Positions 15,945 to 23,962 of a stretch of DNA of 64,000 bases are shown one piece after another. Within the stretch, counting starts at the first letter, position 1. Every line of letters begins with the position of its first letter. Both the position numbers and the translations under genes were made by a program. The notes below the pieces were generated by a model. The model was not told where the DNA came from. It did not search any database and was given only the letters and a program-made list of their open reading frames with translations. The stretch covers positions 1,550,001 through 1,614,000 of the forward strand of contig JARKND010000001.1 of assembly GCA_029309925.1 (NCBI GenBank). Direction: 5' to 3'. The stretch comes from Fulvivirgaceae bacterium JP3-4. Lineage in GTDB: Bacteria; Bacteroidota; Bacteroidia; Cytophagales; Cyclobacteriaceae.

Positions 15945-17354
15945 ATGATTTATAAACTGAAGACGCGATCGAAAAAGCTACTGGCCGACACACTCACGCC
16001 AGTGAACATTTACTTAAAACTCCGCGATGTTTTTGCCGGAAGCATACTTCTTGAAAGCTCGGACTATCACGGACACGAGAACAGTTTGTCGTTCATCTGT
16101 TGTGAGCCGATGGCATCCTTCCAGGTAAGTAACAACGCTTTGGATATACGCTTTCCCGATGGACAAAACATTTCAAAACCGATTGACACGAAAAGTGAAG
16201 TCATTGAACGGCTCGAAACTTTCAAAAGCTCCTTCCAGGTAGTCGATGCTCCGGAGACGAAGTACGTCAATTGCGGATTGTTCGGATACCTTGCTTACGA
16301 TTCGGTGCGCTACTTTGAAGATCTCGAACTCAAAACACCCCAACCGCTTATTCCTGATTCCATTTATAAGTTGTATCGCTATGTCATCGTTGTCGACCAT
16401 TTTTCGAATGAGCTGAGTTTATTCCGGCACGCGCTTGCGGATGCAAAGGAAGATGCAGACGAAGACCTCAGGAGGATCGAGCAGATCATTTTCAGCAATC
16501 GGTTCTCCACTTACAAATTTTCGCTTGTCAATGGCGAGGAATCGAACTTCACCGACACTGAGTTTCTCAGGGTGATCGACCAGGGGAAGGAGCACTGCTA
16601 CCGCGGTGATGTTTTTCAGATCGTGCTCTCGCGCAGGTTCACATCTACGTTCAAAGGGGATGAGTTCAATGTATATCGCGCATTACGCTCCATCAACCCG
16701 TCACCTTACTTGTTTTATTTTGATTATGGGAGCTTCAAACTGTTTGGGTCATCTCCCGAAGCGCAGCTCCAGGTGAGCAACGACACCGCGCACATCTATC
16801 CGATCGCAGGTACGTTCAGGCGCTCCGGAAATGACCAGGAGGATGCTGAGATCGCTGCACGACTTGCCGCAGATGAAAAAGAAAATGCTGAGCACGTGAT
16901 GTTAGTAGACCTTGCACGCAATGACATGAGCCGTAACGCTGAGCATGTGAATGTAGAAGTGTTCAAAGAAATCCAGTTTTATTCACACGTCATTCATCTG
17001 GTGTCGAAAGTATCAGGCAAGGTGAAAAGCGATTCGTCCGTTTTGAAAATGGCTGCAGATACATTTCCGGCTGGCACACTCTCCGGTGCGCCAAAACACA
17101 TGGCCATGAACCTGATCAATAAATATGAAAATGTAAATCGCAGTTTTTATGGTGGGGCAATCGGATTTCTTGGCTTCAACAATTCATTTAACCATGCGAT
17201 CATGATCCGCACATTCCTTAGTCATGAAAACAGGCTGATCTACCAGGCTGGCGCTGGCGTGGTGGCGAAATCAAACGCTCAGAGCGAGCTTCAGGAAGTT
17301 AATAACAAGTTGAGTGCGCTGCGCAATGCAGTGAAGATGGCAGAAAGAATTTAA
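15945..17354 (+). CDS. trpE: Anthranilate synthase component I
   Basis: Converts chorismate to anthranilate using ammonia passed from TrpG; first committed step of tryptophan synthesis. The 469 residues hold the N-terminal TrpE domain with the feedback-binding LLESSDYHGHENSLSF segment (the LLES motif binds Trp in known enzymes). The chorismate-binding C-domain shows PSPYLFYFDYG, IAGTFRRSGNDQEDAEIA, DLARND and GAPKHMAMNLI. The ATG at 15945 is preferred over one 15 bases upstream by family alignment. It follows the attenuator directly and is 13 bases from trpG. Confidence 0.96.
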   Translation: MIYKLKTRSKKLLADTLTPVNIYLKLRDVFAGSILLESSDYHGHENSLSFICCEPMASFQVSNNALDIRFPDGQNISKPIDTKSEVIERLETFKSSFQVVDAPETKYVNCGLFGYLAYDSVRYFEDLELKTPQPLIPDSIYKLYRYVIVVDHFSNELSLFRHALADAKEDADEDLRRIEQIIFSNRFSTYKFSLVNGEESNFTDTEFLRVIDQGKEHCYRGDVFQIVLSRRFTSTFKGDEFNVYRALRSINPSPYLFYFDYGSFKLFGSSPEAQLQVSNDTAHIYPIAGTFRRSGNDQEDAEIAARLAADEKENAEHVMLVDLARNDMSRNAEHVNVEVFKEIQFYSHVIHLVSKVSGKVKSDSSVLKMAADTFPAGTLSGAPKHMAMNLINKYENVNRSFYGGAIGFLGFNNSFNHAIMIRTFLSHENRLIYQAGAGVVAKSNAQSELQEVNNKLSALRNAVKMAERI

Positions 17355-17367
17355 GAAAACGACACAA

Positions 17368-17934
17368 ATGAAAATACTGGTTCTCGATAATTACGATTCA
17401 TTCACCTACAACCTGGTGCACATCATCCGGGCGCTTGGTTTCCCTATGGATATTTTCAGGAATGATAAGATCAGCGTTGATGATGTGAAGAAATATGATA
17501 AGATCCTGCTCTCTCCAGGCCCCGGCATTCCCGATGAGGCAGGAATCATGAAGGAGGTGATCAGGACGTATGGACCAACAAAAAGCATTCTCGGTGTTTG
17601 CCTCGGTCATCAGGGAATTGGGGAAGTGTTTGGTGCCAGGCTGTTCAACATTCCAAAAGTGCTGCATGGTGTGACGAGCGTTACGGAAGTGAAGGATGAC
17701 AGTGAGTATCTTTTTAAAAATGTAACAAAGACATTTCAGGCAACACACTATCACTCGTGGGCAATTGTTCCCGAGACGATCAATGGAGATCTGAAAGTGA
17801 CCGCTGTTAACAATGAAGGTTTGGTAATGGCTGTAAGCCATCAGAAGTATGATGTGCGTGGTGTGCAGTTTCACCCTGAGTCGATCATGACCCCCGAAGG
17901 ACCGAAGATGATTGAGAATTGGTTGAGGAAGTGA
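17368..17934 (+). CDS. trpG: Anthranilate synthase component II (glutamine amidotransferase)
   Basis: Supplies ammonia from glutamine to TrpE. The 188-residue class I amidotransferase begins MKILVLDNYDSFTYNLVHII, with LLSPGPGIP near residue 50, the nucleophile Cys in ILGVCLGHQGIGE near residue 78, and the His-Glu pair in VQFHPESIMTPEG near residue 170. The related folate enzyme PabA cannot be excluded by sequence, but location inside the trp operon decides. A 170-base repeat-bearing gap separates it from trpD. Confidence 0.95.
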   Translation: MKILVLDNYDSFTYNLVHIIRALGFPMDIFRNDKISVDDVKKYDKILLSPGPGIPDEAGIMKEVIRTYGPTKSILGVCLGHQGIGEVFGARLFNIPKVLHGVTSVTEVKDDSEYLFKNVTKTFQATHYHSWAIVPETINGDLKVTAVNNEGLVMAVSHQKYDVRGVQFHPESIMTPEGPKMIENWLRK

Positions 17935-17978
17935 GTGTGCGACTTAACCTGCATCTGTACGAGCAAATCTTTGCAGGA

Positions 17979-18095
17979 CTTCATTTTAGATTTGAGATTT
18001 TAGATTTGAGATTTGAGATTTAATGCAGGTCGCGAGGAAAATTTTCCCATTAGACTATTAGCCGTATTTGATTTTTGTTTTTTGATTTTTTGGAA
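17979..18095. repeat. Low-complexity tandem repeats between trpG and trpD
   Basis: Units of GATTTGAGATTTTA type (17984-18021) are followed after 35 bases by a T-rich run of TTTGATTTTTG type (18066-18092). The first block is a close variant of the repeat at 12144-12198. These elements interrupt an otherwise compact operon. Confidence 0.75.
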
Positions 18096-18108
18096 CTTAA
18101 TGCAAGGT

Positions 18109-19095
18109 ATGAAAGCAATCTTAAACGAATTAATAGATCATAGATCACTCACAAAGGATACCGCGCGCCAAGTACTAATCGATTTGGCGTCCGGGAAATA
18201 CAACCCGAGTCAAACCACGGCCTTCATGACGGTGTACATGATGCGGAGTATTACGGTGGATGAACTCCAGGGCTTTCGTGATGCAATGTTGGAGTTGTGT
18301 ATTCGGGCTGAGTTCGATCAGCCGGTGATGGACGTGTGTGGGACGGGGGGTGATGGAAAGAACACGTTTAATATTTCAACGCTTTCTTCCTTTGTGGTGG
18401 CGGCTGCGGGTCAACCGGTGGCGAAGCATGGGAACTATGGCGTGTCGTCAGCGTGTGGTTCGTCTAATGTTCTCGAGTACTTTGGATATAAGTTCACGAA
18501 CGATATCGATGAGTTAAAAAGGAGTTTGGATCGCGCCAACATTTGCTTTATGCATGCGCCACTTTTCCATCCGGCTATGAAGAACGTTGCCCCGATCCGC
18601 AAAGACCTGGGGGTGAAAACATTTTTCAACATGCTCGGTCCGATGGTAAACCCTGCCTTTCCAAAACGACAGCTGGTTGGTGTGTTTAGTCTCGAACTGG
18701 CAAGACAGTACGGATACCTGTATCAGGATTCAGCCAAAGACTTTCTCATCCTTCATTCGCTTGATGGCTACGATGAAGTCTCTCTCACAGGTCCAGTAAA
18801 GTTTTTCTATAACGCGGGTGAACGGGTTATTGAGCCAAAAGATCTCTCCATGAAGACACTGAATCGCGCAGACATCAGGGGAGGCGATACAGTTGAAGAG
18901 TCGGCTTCCATCTTTATGAAGGTGTTGGAAGGAAAGGGTACAGAACAGCAGAACAGCGCGGTGATCGCGAATGCGGCCATGGCATTGTTTGCGGCCGATC
19001 AGAAATCCGGATTGAAGGCCGCTGTCGATAATGCCCGCGAAGCCTTAATTTCGGGCAAAGCTTTAAAACATTTTAAGGCACTTCTTAATAACTAA
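18109..19095 (+). CDS. trpD: Anthranilate phosphoribosyltransferase
   Basis: Transfers phosphoribose from PRPP to anthranilate, second step of the pathway. About 328 residues from the ATG at 18109 (MKAILNELIDHRSL); an ATG nine bases earlier is equally possible, and the longer open frame upstream runs through repeat sequence and is rejected. Motifs include DVCGTGGDGKNTFNISTLSS (PRPP-binding, near residue 75), KHGNYGVSSACGSSNVLE and FHPAMKNVAPIRKDLG. The Mg-binding DE pair is in GYDEVSLTGP. Four bases separate it from trpC. Confidence 0.95.
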   Translation: MKAILNELIDHRSLTKDTARQVLIDLASGKYNPSQTTAFMTVYMMRSITVDELQGFRDAMLELCIRAEFDQPVMDVCGTGGDGKNTFNISTLSSFVVAAAGQPVAKHGNYGVSSACGSSNVLEYFGYKFTNDIDELKRSLDRANICFMHAPLFHPAMKNVAPIRKDLGVKTFFNMLGPMVNPAFPKRQLVGVFSLELARQYGYLYQDSAKDFLILHSLDGYDEVSLTGPVKFFYNAGERVIEPKDLSMKTLNRADIRGGDTVEESASIFMKVLEGKGTEQQNSAVIANAAMALFAADQKSGLKAAVDNAREALISGKALKHFKALLNN

Positions 19096-19099
19096 GGGC

Positions 19100-19903
19100 A
19101 TGAACATTCTCGATAAGATCATTGAACATAAACGGACAGAAGTCGATCAGCTTAAAAACCTCGTGTCGATTAAGAAGCTTGAACAACGTCCAGATTTTTT
19201 GCGAACCACCTACAAGATCTCGGAGTTTGTTCTGGATAAAACCAAGACTGGAATTATCGCGGAGTTTAAAAGGAAGTCACCATCAAAGGGCGTGATCAAT
19301 GCAACGGCCTCTGTTGAGGAAACAACGAAAGGGTATGTGACGGGCGGCTGTTCTGCATTGTCCGTTTTAACCGACTCAAACTTTTTTGGTGGAAGCAATG
19401 ACGATCTGAAGAAGGCCAGGGCAGTCAATCAGGTTCCAATCATCCGCAAAGATTTTACCATTGATGAGTACCAGGTGGTCGAAGCGAAGTCGATTGGAGC
19501 GGATGCGATACTTTTGATCGCAGCTGTTCTGGCACCACCGACCACAAAGCAGCTCACAACTTTTGCTCATTCACTTGGGCTGCAGGTGCTGCTGGAAGTT
19601 CACGATGAGGCGGAGTTGAACGCGAATCTTGAAAGCGGTGCCGACCTGGTCGGTGTCAACAACCGTAATCTGAAAACTTTTAATGTCAGTCTTGAGGCCT
19701 CAAAGCGGTTGGCTCCGATGATTCCCAAAGACGTTGTTAAGGTTTCGGAAAGTGGCATCACATCGCCCGATACGATCATCGAACTACGGCAGTTTGGGTA
19801 CCAGGGATTCCTGATCGGGGAGAACTTCATGAAGCAAAGTAATCCCGCGGAAGCGGCCATCTCGTTCATGACTGAACTGCAAAATCAAAAAGTAAACGGA
19901 TAA
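19100..19903 (+). CDS. trpC: Indole-3-glycerol phosphate synthase
   Basis: Ring closure and decarboxylation giving indole-3-glycerol phosphate. The 267-residue TIM barrel shows IIAEFKRKSPSKGVI (catalytic Lys and Glu) near residue 52, ALSVLTDSNFFGGS, VPIIRKDFTIDEYQV, GVNNRNLKTFNV and VSESGITSPDTI. All family motifs are intact. The gene is spaced four bases both from trpD and, downstream, from trpF, indicating a single transcript. Confidence 0.96.
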   Translation: MNILDKIIEHKRTEVDQLKNLVSIKKLEQRPDFLRTTYKISEFVLDKTKTGIIAEFKRKSPSKGVINATASVEETTKGYVTGGCSALSVLTDSNFFGGSNDDLKKARAVNQVPIIRKDFTIDEYQVVEAKSIGADAILLIAAVLAPPTTKQLTTFAHSLGLQVLLEVHDEAELNANLESGADLVGVNNRNLKTFNVSLEASKRLAPMIPKDVVKVSESGITSPDTIIELRQFGYQGFLIGENFMKQSNPAEAAISFMTELQNQKVNG

Positions 19904-19907
19904 GAAA

Positions 19908-20528
19908 ATGAATGTAAAAGTGTGTGGCATGCGGGAAGAAAAGAACATCCAGGAGGTGGCCGACCTTCGTCCGGATTATCTTGGGTTTATTTTTTATGAC
20001 CAGTCGTCAAGGTTCGTTGGCGATGATTTTAAGATGCCGAAGGTCGATCCGTTCATCCAAAAAGTTGGCGTATTTGTGAACGCCACAACGGAGGAGATAC
20101 TGGCCAAGGCGGTCATTCATAACCTTCACATGGTGCAGTTACACGGTCACGAAACAGTTGAACAATGTGAAGAGTTGAGAGCCCATAACATGCTGATCAT
20201 CAAGGCTTTTTCGTTGGATGATAAATTTAACTTTCAAGACTTGAAAAAGTATCATACAGCAGTTGACTACTTTCTGTTCGACACAAAAGGAAAGCACTTC
20301 GGTGGAAATGCGACTCGCTTTGACTGGAGTATTCTGACAGGATATGATCAGCAAACTCCGTTCTTTTTGAGTGGCGGATTGAGTCCTGCAAACGTGGCAG
20401 AAGTTAAATCACTGAATGACATGAACATCCACGCGATCGACATCAACAGCGGTGTTGAAATTTCGCCAGGATTGAAAGACGTGAACAAGATCAGGCAGGT
20501 CATGAATATTCTAAATGAAGTGAAATAA
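19908..20528 (+). CDS. trpF: Phosphoribosylanthranilate isomerase
   Basis: Isomerises phosphoribosylanthranilate in the third pathway step. The 206-residue TIM barrel begins NVKVCGMREEKNIQEVADL, with the catalytic Cys in KVCGM (residue 6). The acid Asp is expected in FLFDTKGKHFGG near residue 125. The phosphate-binding end reads FFLSGGLSPANVAEV and AIDINSGVEISPGLKD. It follows trpC by four bases and precedes trpB by 23. Confidence 0.95.
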   Translation: MNVKVCGMREEKNIQEVADLRPDYLGFIFYDQSSRFVGDDFKMPKVDPFIQKVGVFVNATTEEILAKAVIHNLHMVQLHGHETVEQCEELRAHNMLIIKAFSLDDKFNFQDLKKYHTAVDYFLFDTKGKHFGGNATRFDWSILTGYDQQTPFFLSGGLSPANVAEVKSLNDMNIHAIDINSGVEISPGLKDVNKIRQVMNILNEVK

Positions 20529-20551
20529 GGTTTTAACAAACCCATAACGAT

Positions 20552-21733
20552 ATGAAATACGAAGTGGATCATCGCGGTTATTACGGTCAGTTTGGTGGAG
20601 CATACATTCCCGAGATGCTTTATCCCAACGTTGAGGAACTGCGCAATAACTATCTGAATATCATCACTGACGAAAGTTTTCAAAAAGCGTTTCATCAGCT
20701 TTTGAAAGACTACGTTGGTCGGCCAACACCGCTGTTTTTCGCGAACCGGTTGTCGGAAAAGTATAAAGCAAAGATCTATCTGAAGCGCGAAGACTTATGT
20801 CACACCGGTGCGCACAAGGTTAACAACACGATCGGGCAGATCCTGTTAGCTCAACGGTTGGGCAAGAAAAAGATCATCGCTGAAACTGGTGCCGGACAAC
20901 ACGGAGTTGCAACGGCAACGGTATGCGCGCTGATGGGGATGGAGTGCGTTGTATATATGGGACAGGTGGACATGGAACGTCAAAGGCCTAACGTGGAGCG
21001 TATGCGCATTCTTGGGGCGAAGGTTGTGCCGGCCACGAGCGGCAACATGACGCTGAAAGATGCTACCAACGAGGCGATGCGCCACTGGATCAATAATCCT
21101 TCAGACACCCATTACATCATCGGCTCGGTGGTAGGTCCACATCCTTATCCGGACATGGTGGCGAGATTTCAATCCGTCATCAGCGATGAGATGCGGAAGC
21201 AACTGACTGAAACAATCGGTAACCCGTTCCCGGATTATGTCTTCGCCTGTGTGGGTGGGGGAAGTAATGCAGCGGGTGCCTTCTATCATTATCTGGATTC
21301 AGAGCATGTGAACCTGGTGGGTGTCGAGGCTGCAGGTAAAGGCGTGAGTTCCGGTGAGTCTGCGGCTACAACTGCGTTGGGGAAGCCTGGCGTGTTGCAC
21401 GGAAGCAAGACCTTGCTGATGCAGACGGAAGATGGCCAGGTGGTGGAACCCTACTCAATTTCTGCCGGCCTTGATTACCCTGGCATCGGGCCGATCCACG
21501 CGCACCTATTCGACACCGGTCGCGTAAAGTTCGTGAGTGCTACTGATGATGAAGCGATGAACGCGGGAATTGAACTTAGTCGCCTGGAGGGGATCATTCC
21601 TGCCATCGAGTCGGCACACGCGGTGGCTGTGCTCAATCAGTTTGAGTTTGATCCGGACGATGTGGTCGTCATCAATCTTTCCGGTCGTGGGGATAAGGAT
21701 CTCGAGACGTATATACGGTGGGGAAAGTATTAG
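20552..21733 (+). CDS. trpB: Tryptophan synthase beta subunit
   Basis: PLP enzyme that condenses indole with serine to make tryptophan. The 393 residues begin [21 protein letters not shown]; the PLP lysine is in [17 protein letters not shown] near residue 90, and the phosphate loop is in [12 protein letters not shown] near residue 232. This is the standard TrpB1 form that works with TrpA. It is followed by a 260-base repeat-rich gap before trpA. Confidence 0.97.
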   Translation: MKYEVDHRGYYGQFGGAYIPEMLYPNVEELRNNYLNIITDESFQKAFHQLLKDYVGRPTPLFFANRLSEKYKAKIYLKREDLCHTGAHKVNNTIGQILLAQRLGKKKIIAETGAGQHGVATATVCALMGMECVVYMGQVDMERQRPNVERMRILGAKVVPATSGNMTLKDATNEAMRHWINNPSDTHYIIGSVVGPHPYPDMVARFQSVISDEMRKQLTETIGNPFPDYVFACVGGGSNAAGAFYHYLDSEHVNLVGVEAAGKGVSSGESAATTALGKPGVLHGSKTLLMQTEDGQVVEPYSISAGLDYPGIGPIHAHLFDTGRVKFVSATDDEAMNAGIELSRLEGIIPAIESAHAVAVLNQFEFDPDDVVVINLSGRGDKDLETYIRWGKY

Positions 21734-21774
21734 GTGCTCTATGCGAGGCGTGCGACCTTCACGGTCAGCCTTAA

Positions 21775-21895
21775 CTTGAACGGGCTGCAGGCTGCACGCT
21801 ACAAGCTGCAAGCCTTTGGAAGGGCGGAGTTAATTCGATCGGAGCTTGCGAAGGCTGCAAGCTTCAAGCTTCAAGCTGCAAGTCAAAGCAGCAGG
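21775..21895. repeat. GCTGCAAGCTTCAAGC-type repeats between trpB and trpA
   Basis: Two blocks of degenerate units, CTGCAGGCTGCACGCTACAAGCTGCAAGCC-like (21783-21815, split here as CTGCAGGCTGCACGC and TACAAGCTGCAAGCC) and GGCTGCAAGCTTCAAGC-like (21853-21884), flank a short core. The same unit family recurs at 52455-52592. A different block (CTTTCAGCTTTCTGCTTTCC) lies at 21959-21992 directly before trpA. Confidence 0.75.
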
Positions 21896-21993
21896 ATTCA
21901 AGACGAGTGCTTCGATTATACTTGACGATAAATAATATATTACGCTGAACGTGCTTTACGCTTTCAGCTTTCTGCTTTCCGCTTTAAGCTTTT

Positions 21994-22773
21994 ATGAAAA
22001 ATAGAATTACGACATTATTCGACTCGAAAAAGAAAGACATCCTTTCCGTCTTTTACACCGCTGGGTTTCCGAAGCTCGAGGATACCGTTTCGATTGCCTC
22101 ACATCTTGAAAGGGCTGGAGCCGATATCATTGAGATTGGTATTCCTTTCTCTGATCCGGTGGCAGACGGCCCGACCATCCAGGCGAGCAACAAGGTGGCG
22201 CTTGACAATGGCATGACAGTAAAAAAACTACTGGCGCAGGTAAAGGAAATCCGCAAGACCGTCAAGCTCCCGATCATCTTAATGGGTTATCTCAATCCGG
22301 TTATGCAGTACGGTGTAGAAAAATTCGTTGAAGATGCAGCTGCAGCGGGAGTCGATGGTTTGATCCTTCCTGACATGCCGGTGTATGAATTCGAGGAGCT
22401 GTACAAAGATGTCTTCCGCAAGCACAACATGTGCAATACGTTCCTGATCTCGCCAACCACTTCAGACGATCGCATCAGGCGCATTGACGGGATGACCGAA
22501 GGGTTCATTTATGCGGTGTCGGCATCCAGCACCACCGGAGCAAAAAAGGATTTTTCAGAGGAACAGGTTTCATACTTTCAAAAACTGTCAGCGTTGAAGT
22601 TGAAAAACCCCATTCTCATTGGTTTTGGGATTTCAGATCAGGCCACGTTCTCCAAAGCGTCATCGTATGGGGCCGGTGCAATTGTGGGCAGCGCCTTCAT
22701 CACCCGGCTGAGCAGTTCTAAAGATTTATCAGCCGATATTTCTACTTTCGTGAAGTCGTTAAAAGGAAAATAG
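21994..22773 (+). CDS. trpA: Tryptophan synthase alpha subunit
   Basis: Cleaves indole-3-glycerol phosphate to indole and glyceraldehyde 3-phosphate, channelling indole to TrpB. The 259-residue TIM barrel carries the catalytic Glu in ADIIEIGIPFSDPVADGP near residue 48 and Asp in AAGVDGLILPDMPVYE near residue 125. GFIYAVSASSTTGAK and the phosphate site IGFGISDQATF are present. It ends four bases before the ArsC/Spx-like gene. Confidence 0.96.
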   Translation: MKNRITTLFDSKKKDILSVFYTAGFPKLEDTVSIASHLERAGADIIEIGIPFSDPVADGPTIQASNKVALDNGMTVKKLLAQVKEIRKTVKLPIILMGYLNPVMQYGVEKFVEDAAAAGVDGLILPDMPVYEFEELYKDVFRKHNMCNTFLISPTTSDDRIRRIDGMTEGFIYAVSASSTTGAKKDFSEEQVSYFQKLSALKLKNPILIGFGISDQATFSKASSYGAGAIVGSAFITRLSSSKDLSADISTFVKSLKGK

Positions 22774-22777
22774 AACT

Positions 22778-23125
22778 ATGACTGTTTACGGAATCAAAAA
22801 TTGTAATACGGTAAAATCAGCCGTAGACTGGCTGAAGAAGAATAAAATCGACTTTGAATTCCACGACTATAAATCAAAAGGAATAACATCCGCGAAGCTT
22901 CAGGAATGGAGTAAGCAGGTCGGGTGGGAGAGTCTTGTCAACAGGAAAGGGACCACCTGGCGTCAGCTTGACGATGCAACAAAAGAAAAAGTGACCAGCG
23001 AAAGTTCCGCCATCGTCCTCATGCAGGACAAGACGAGTGTGATCAAACGTCCTCTGCTCGAAAAAAATGGAAAAGTTATCACGCTCGGTTTTGACGAAGC
23101 TGCCTACGGGAAATTATTGCTGTAG
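22778..23125 (+). CDS. ArsC/Spx family thioredoxin-like protein
   Basis: A 115-residue protein starting MTVYGIKNCNTVKSAVDWL. A single cysteine (C9) occupies the arsenate-reductase-like site, in the YffB/Spx manner, without a CXXC pair. The C-terminal SVIKRPLLEKNGKVITLGFDE fits the family closing region. Related proteins are glutathione-dependent reductases or RNA polymerase-binding regulators; neither can be chosen here. It is four bases after trpA, so probably on the trp transcript, and its stop overlaps the convergent glycosyltransferase by 12 bases. Confidence 0.85.
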   Translation: MTVYGIKNCNTVKSAVDWLKKNKIDFEFHDYKSKGITSAKLQEWSKQVGWESLVNRKGTTWRQLDDATKEKVTSESSAIVLMQDKTSVIKRPLLEKNGKVITLGFDEAAYGKLLL

Positions 23126-23887
23126 CGAAATAACGGGAAGCTGATCCACAGTCTTCAAATCCACCGAATTTTTCTGTTGCAACTTTGGCCCGATGTCCCA
23201 GCGGAGGTATTTCCGGTAGATCAGCGCCATTTCGTGCTGCGAATAGCCCAACCGGTGCATCACAAACGCAACCGCCTGGACAAGGCCCATCTTTACAAAA
23301 CCATATCGCGCATATTTTTTTGCTGAGCTGACGATCGCCTCTTTTATGACGATGAAATTTGTATAACGCTTCAGGCGTTTGATCATTTCCTGGTTAACCA
23401 TCACGAGTTGGTCTTCGCGGAAGCCGCCTGACTTGTCAAATAATTCCCTGGTCATGAAAAGACTTTGGTCGCTGATCTTGACAATGGAGTTGTAACGATT
23501 GGAGACCCACGCCATCGCGTTGAGCATCCAGTGTTTGTATTCAAACTTTACAGTGAATGCGCCACAGGCAAATCCTTTGGTGGAGGCTTTCACAATCTCA
23601 CTAACAAAGTTCTTTGGAGGCAGGCAGTTGGCCTGGAGAAAATAGAGAATCGTTCCGGTGGCCTGCCGTGCACCGTAGTTCAGTTGTGCAGCGCGTCCTT
23701 TCACGGGACTCCTCATCACCGTTGCTCCGGTTTTTTCGGCCTCCGCAACAGTATTATCCGTGCTTCCACCATCCACTACGATCACTTCTTTCAACAGTCT
23801 TCTGTAAGATGCGTTTGCATAAACATAGGCAATGGTACTGCGAATCGACTCAGATTCGTTGTACGCGGGAATAATCACGCTTATCAT
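23114..23887 (-). CDS. Family 2 glycosyltransferase
   Basis: A 257-residue GT-A fold enzyme: ISVIIPAYNESESIRSTIAYV at the start, the nucleotide-sugar region VIVVDGGSTDNTVAEAEKTGA and the acceptor-side FLQANCLPPKNFV in place of the usual D-x-D loop. It resembles the glycosyltransferases annotated near rSAM/sulfatase-type clusters (TIGR04283-like). No membrane helix is clear, though a hydrophobic stretch near the C-terminus (FVKMGLVQAVAFVMH) may associate with membrane. Substrate unknown. It is downstream of dnaE on the same strand. Confidence 0.85.
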   Translation of the reverse strand: MISVIIPAYNESESIRSTIAYVYANASYRRLLKEVIVVDGGSTDNTVAEAEKTGATVMRSPVKGRAAQLNYGARQATGTILYFLQANCLPPKNFVSEIVKASTKGFACGAFTVKFEYKHWMLNAMAWVSNRYNSIVKISDQSLFMTRELFDKSGGFREDQLVMVNQEMIKRLKRYTNFIVIKEAIVSSAKKYARYGFVKMGLVQAVAFVMHRLGYSQHEMALIYRKYLRWDIGPKLQQKNSVDLKTVDQLPVISLQQ

Positions 23888-23962
23888 ATTGGTAATGTTT
23901 CTGGCCCCCTCAATCCAACTACAGGAAAGCTGACTATAGCCGGTAAAATCTTATGCCCGCTT

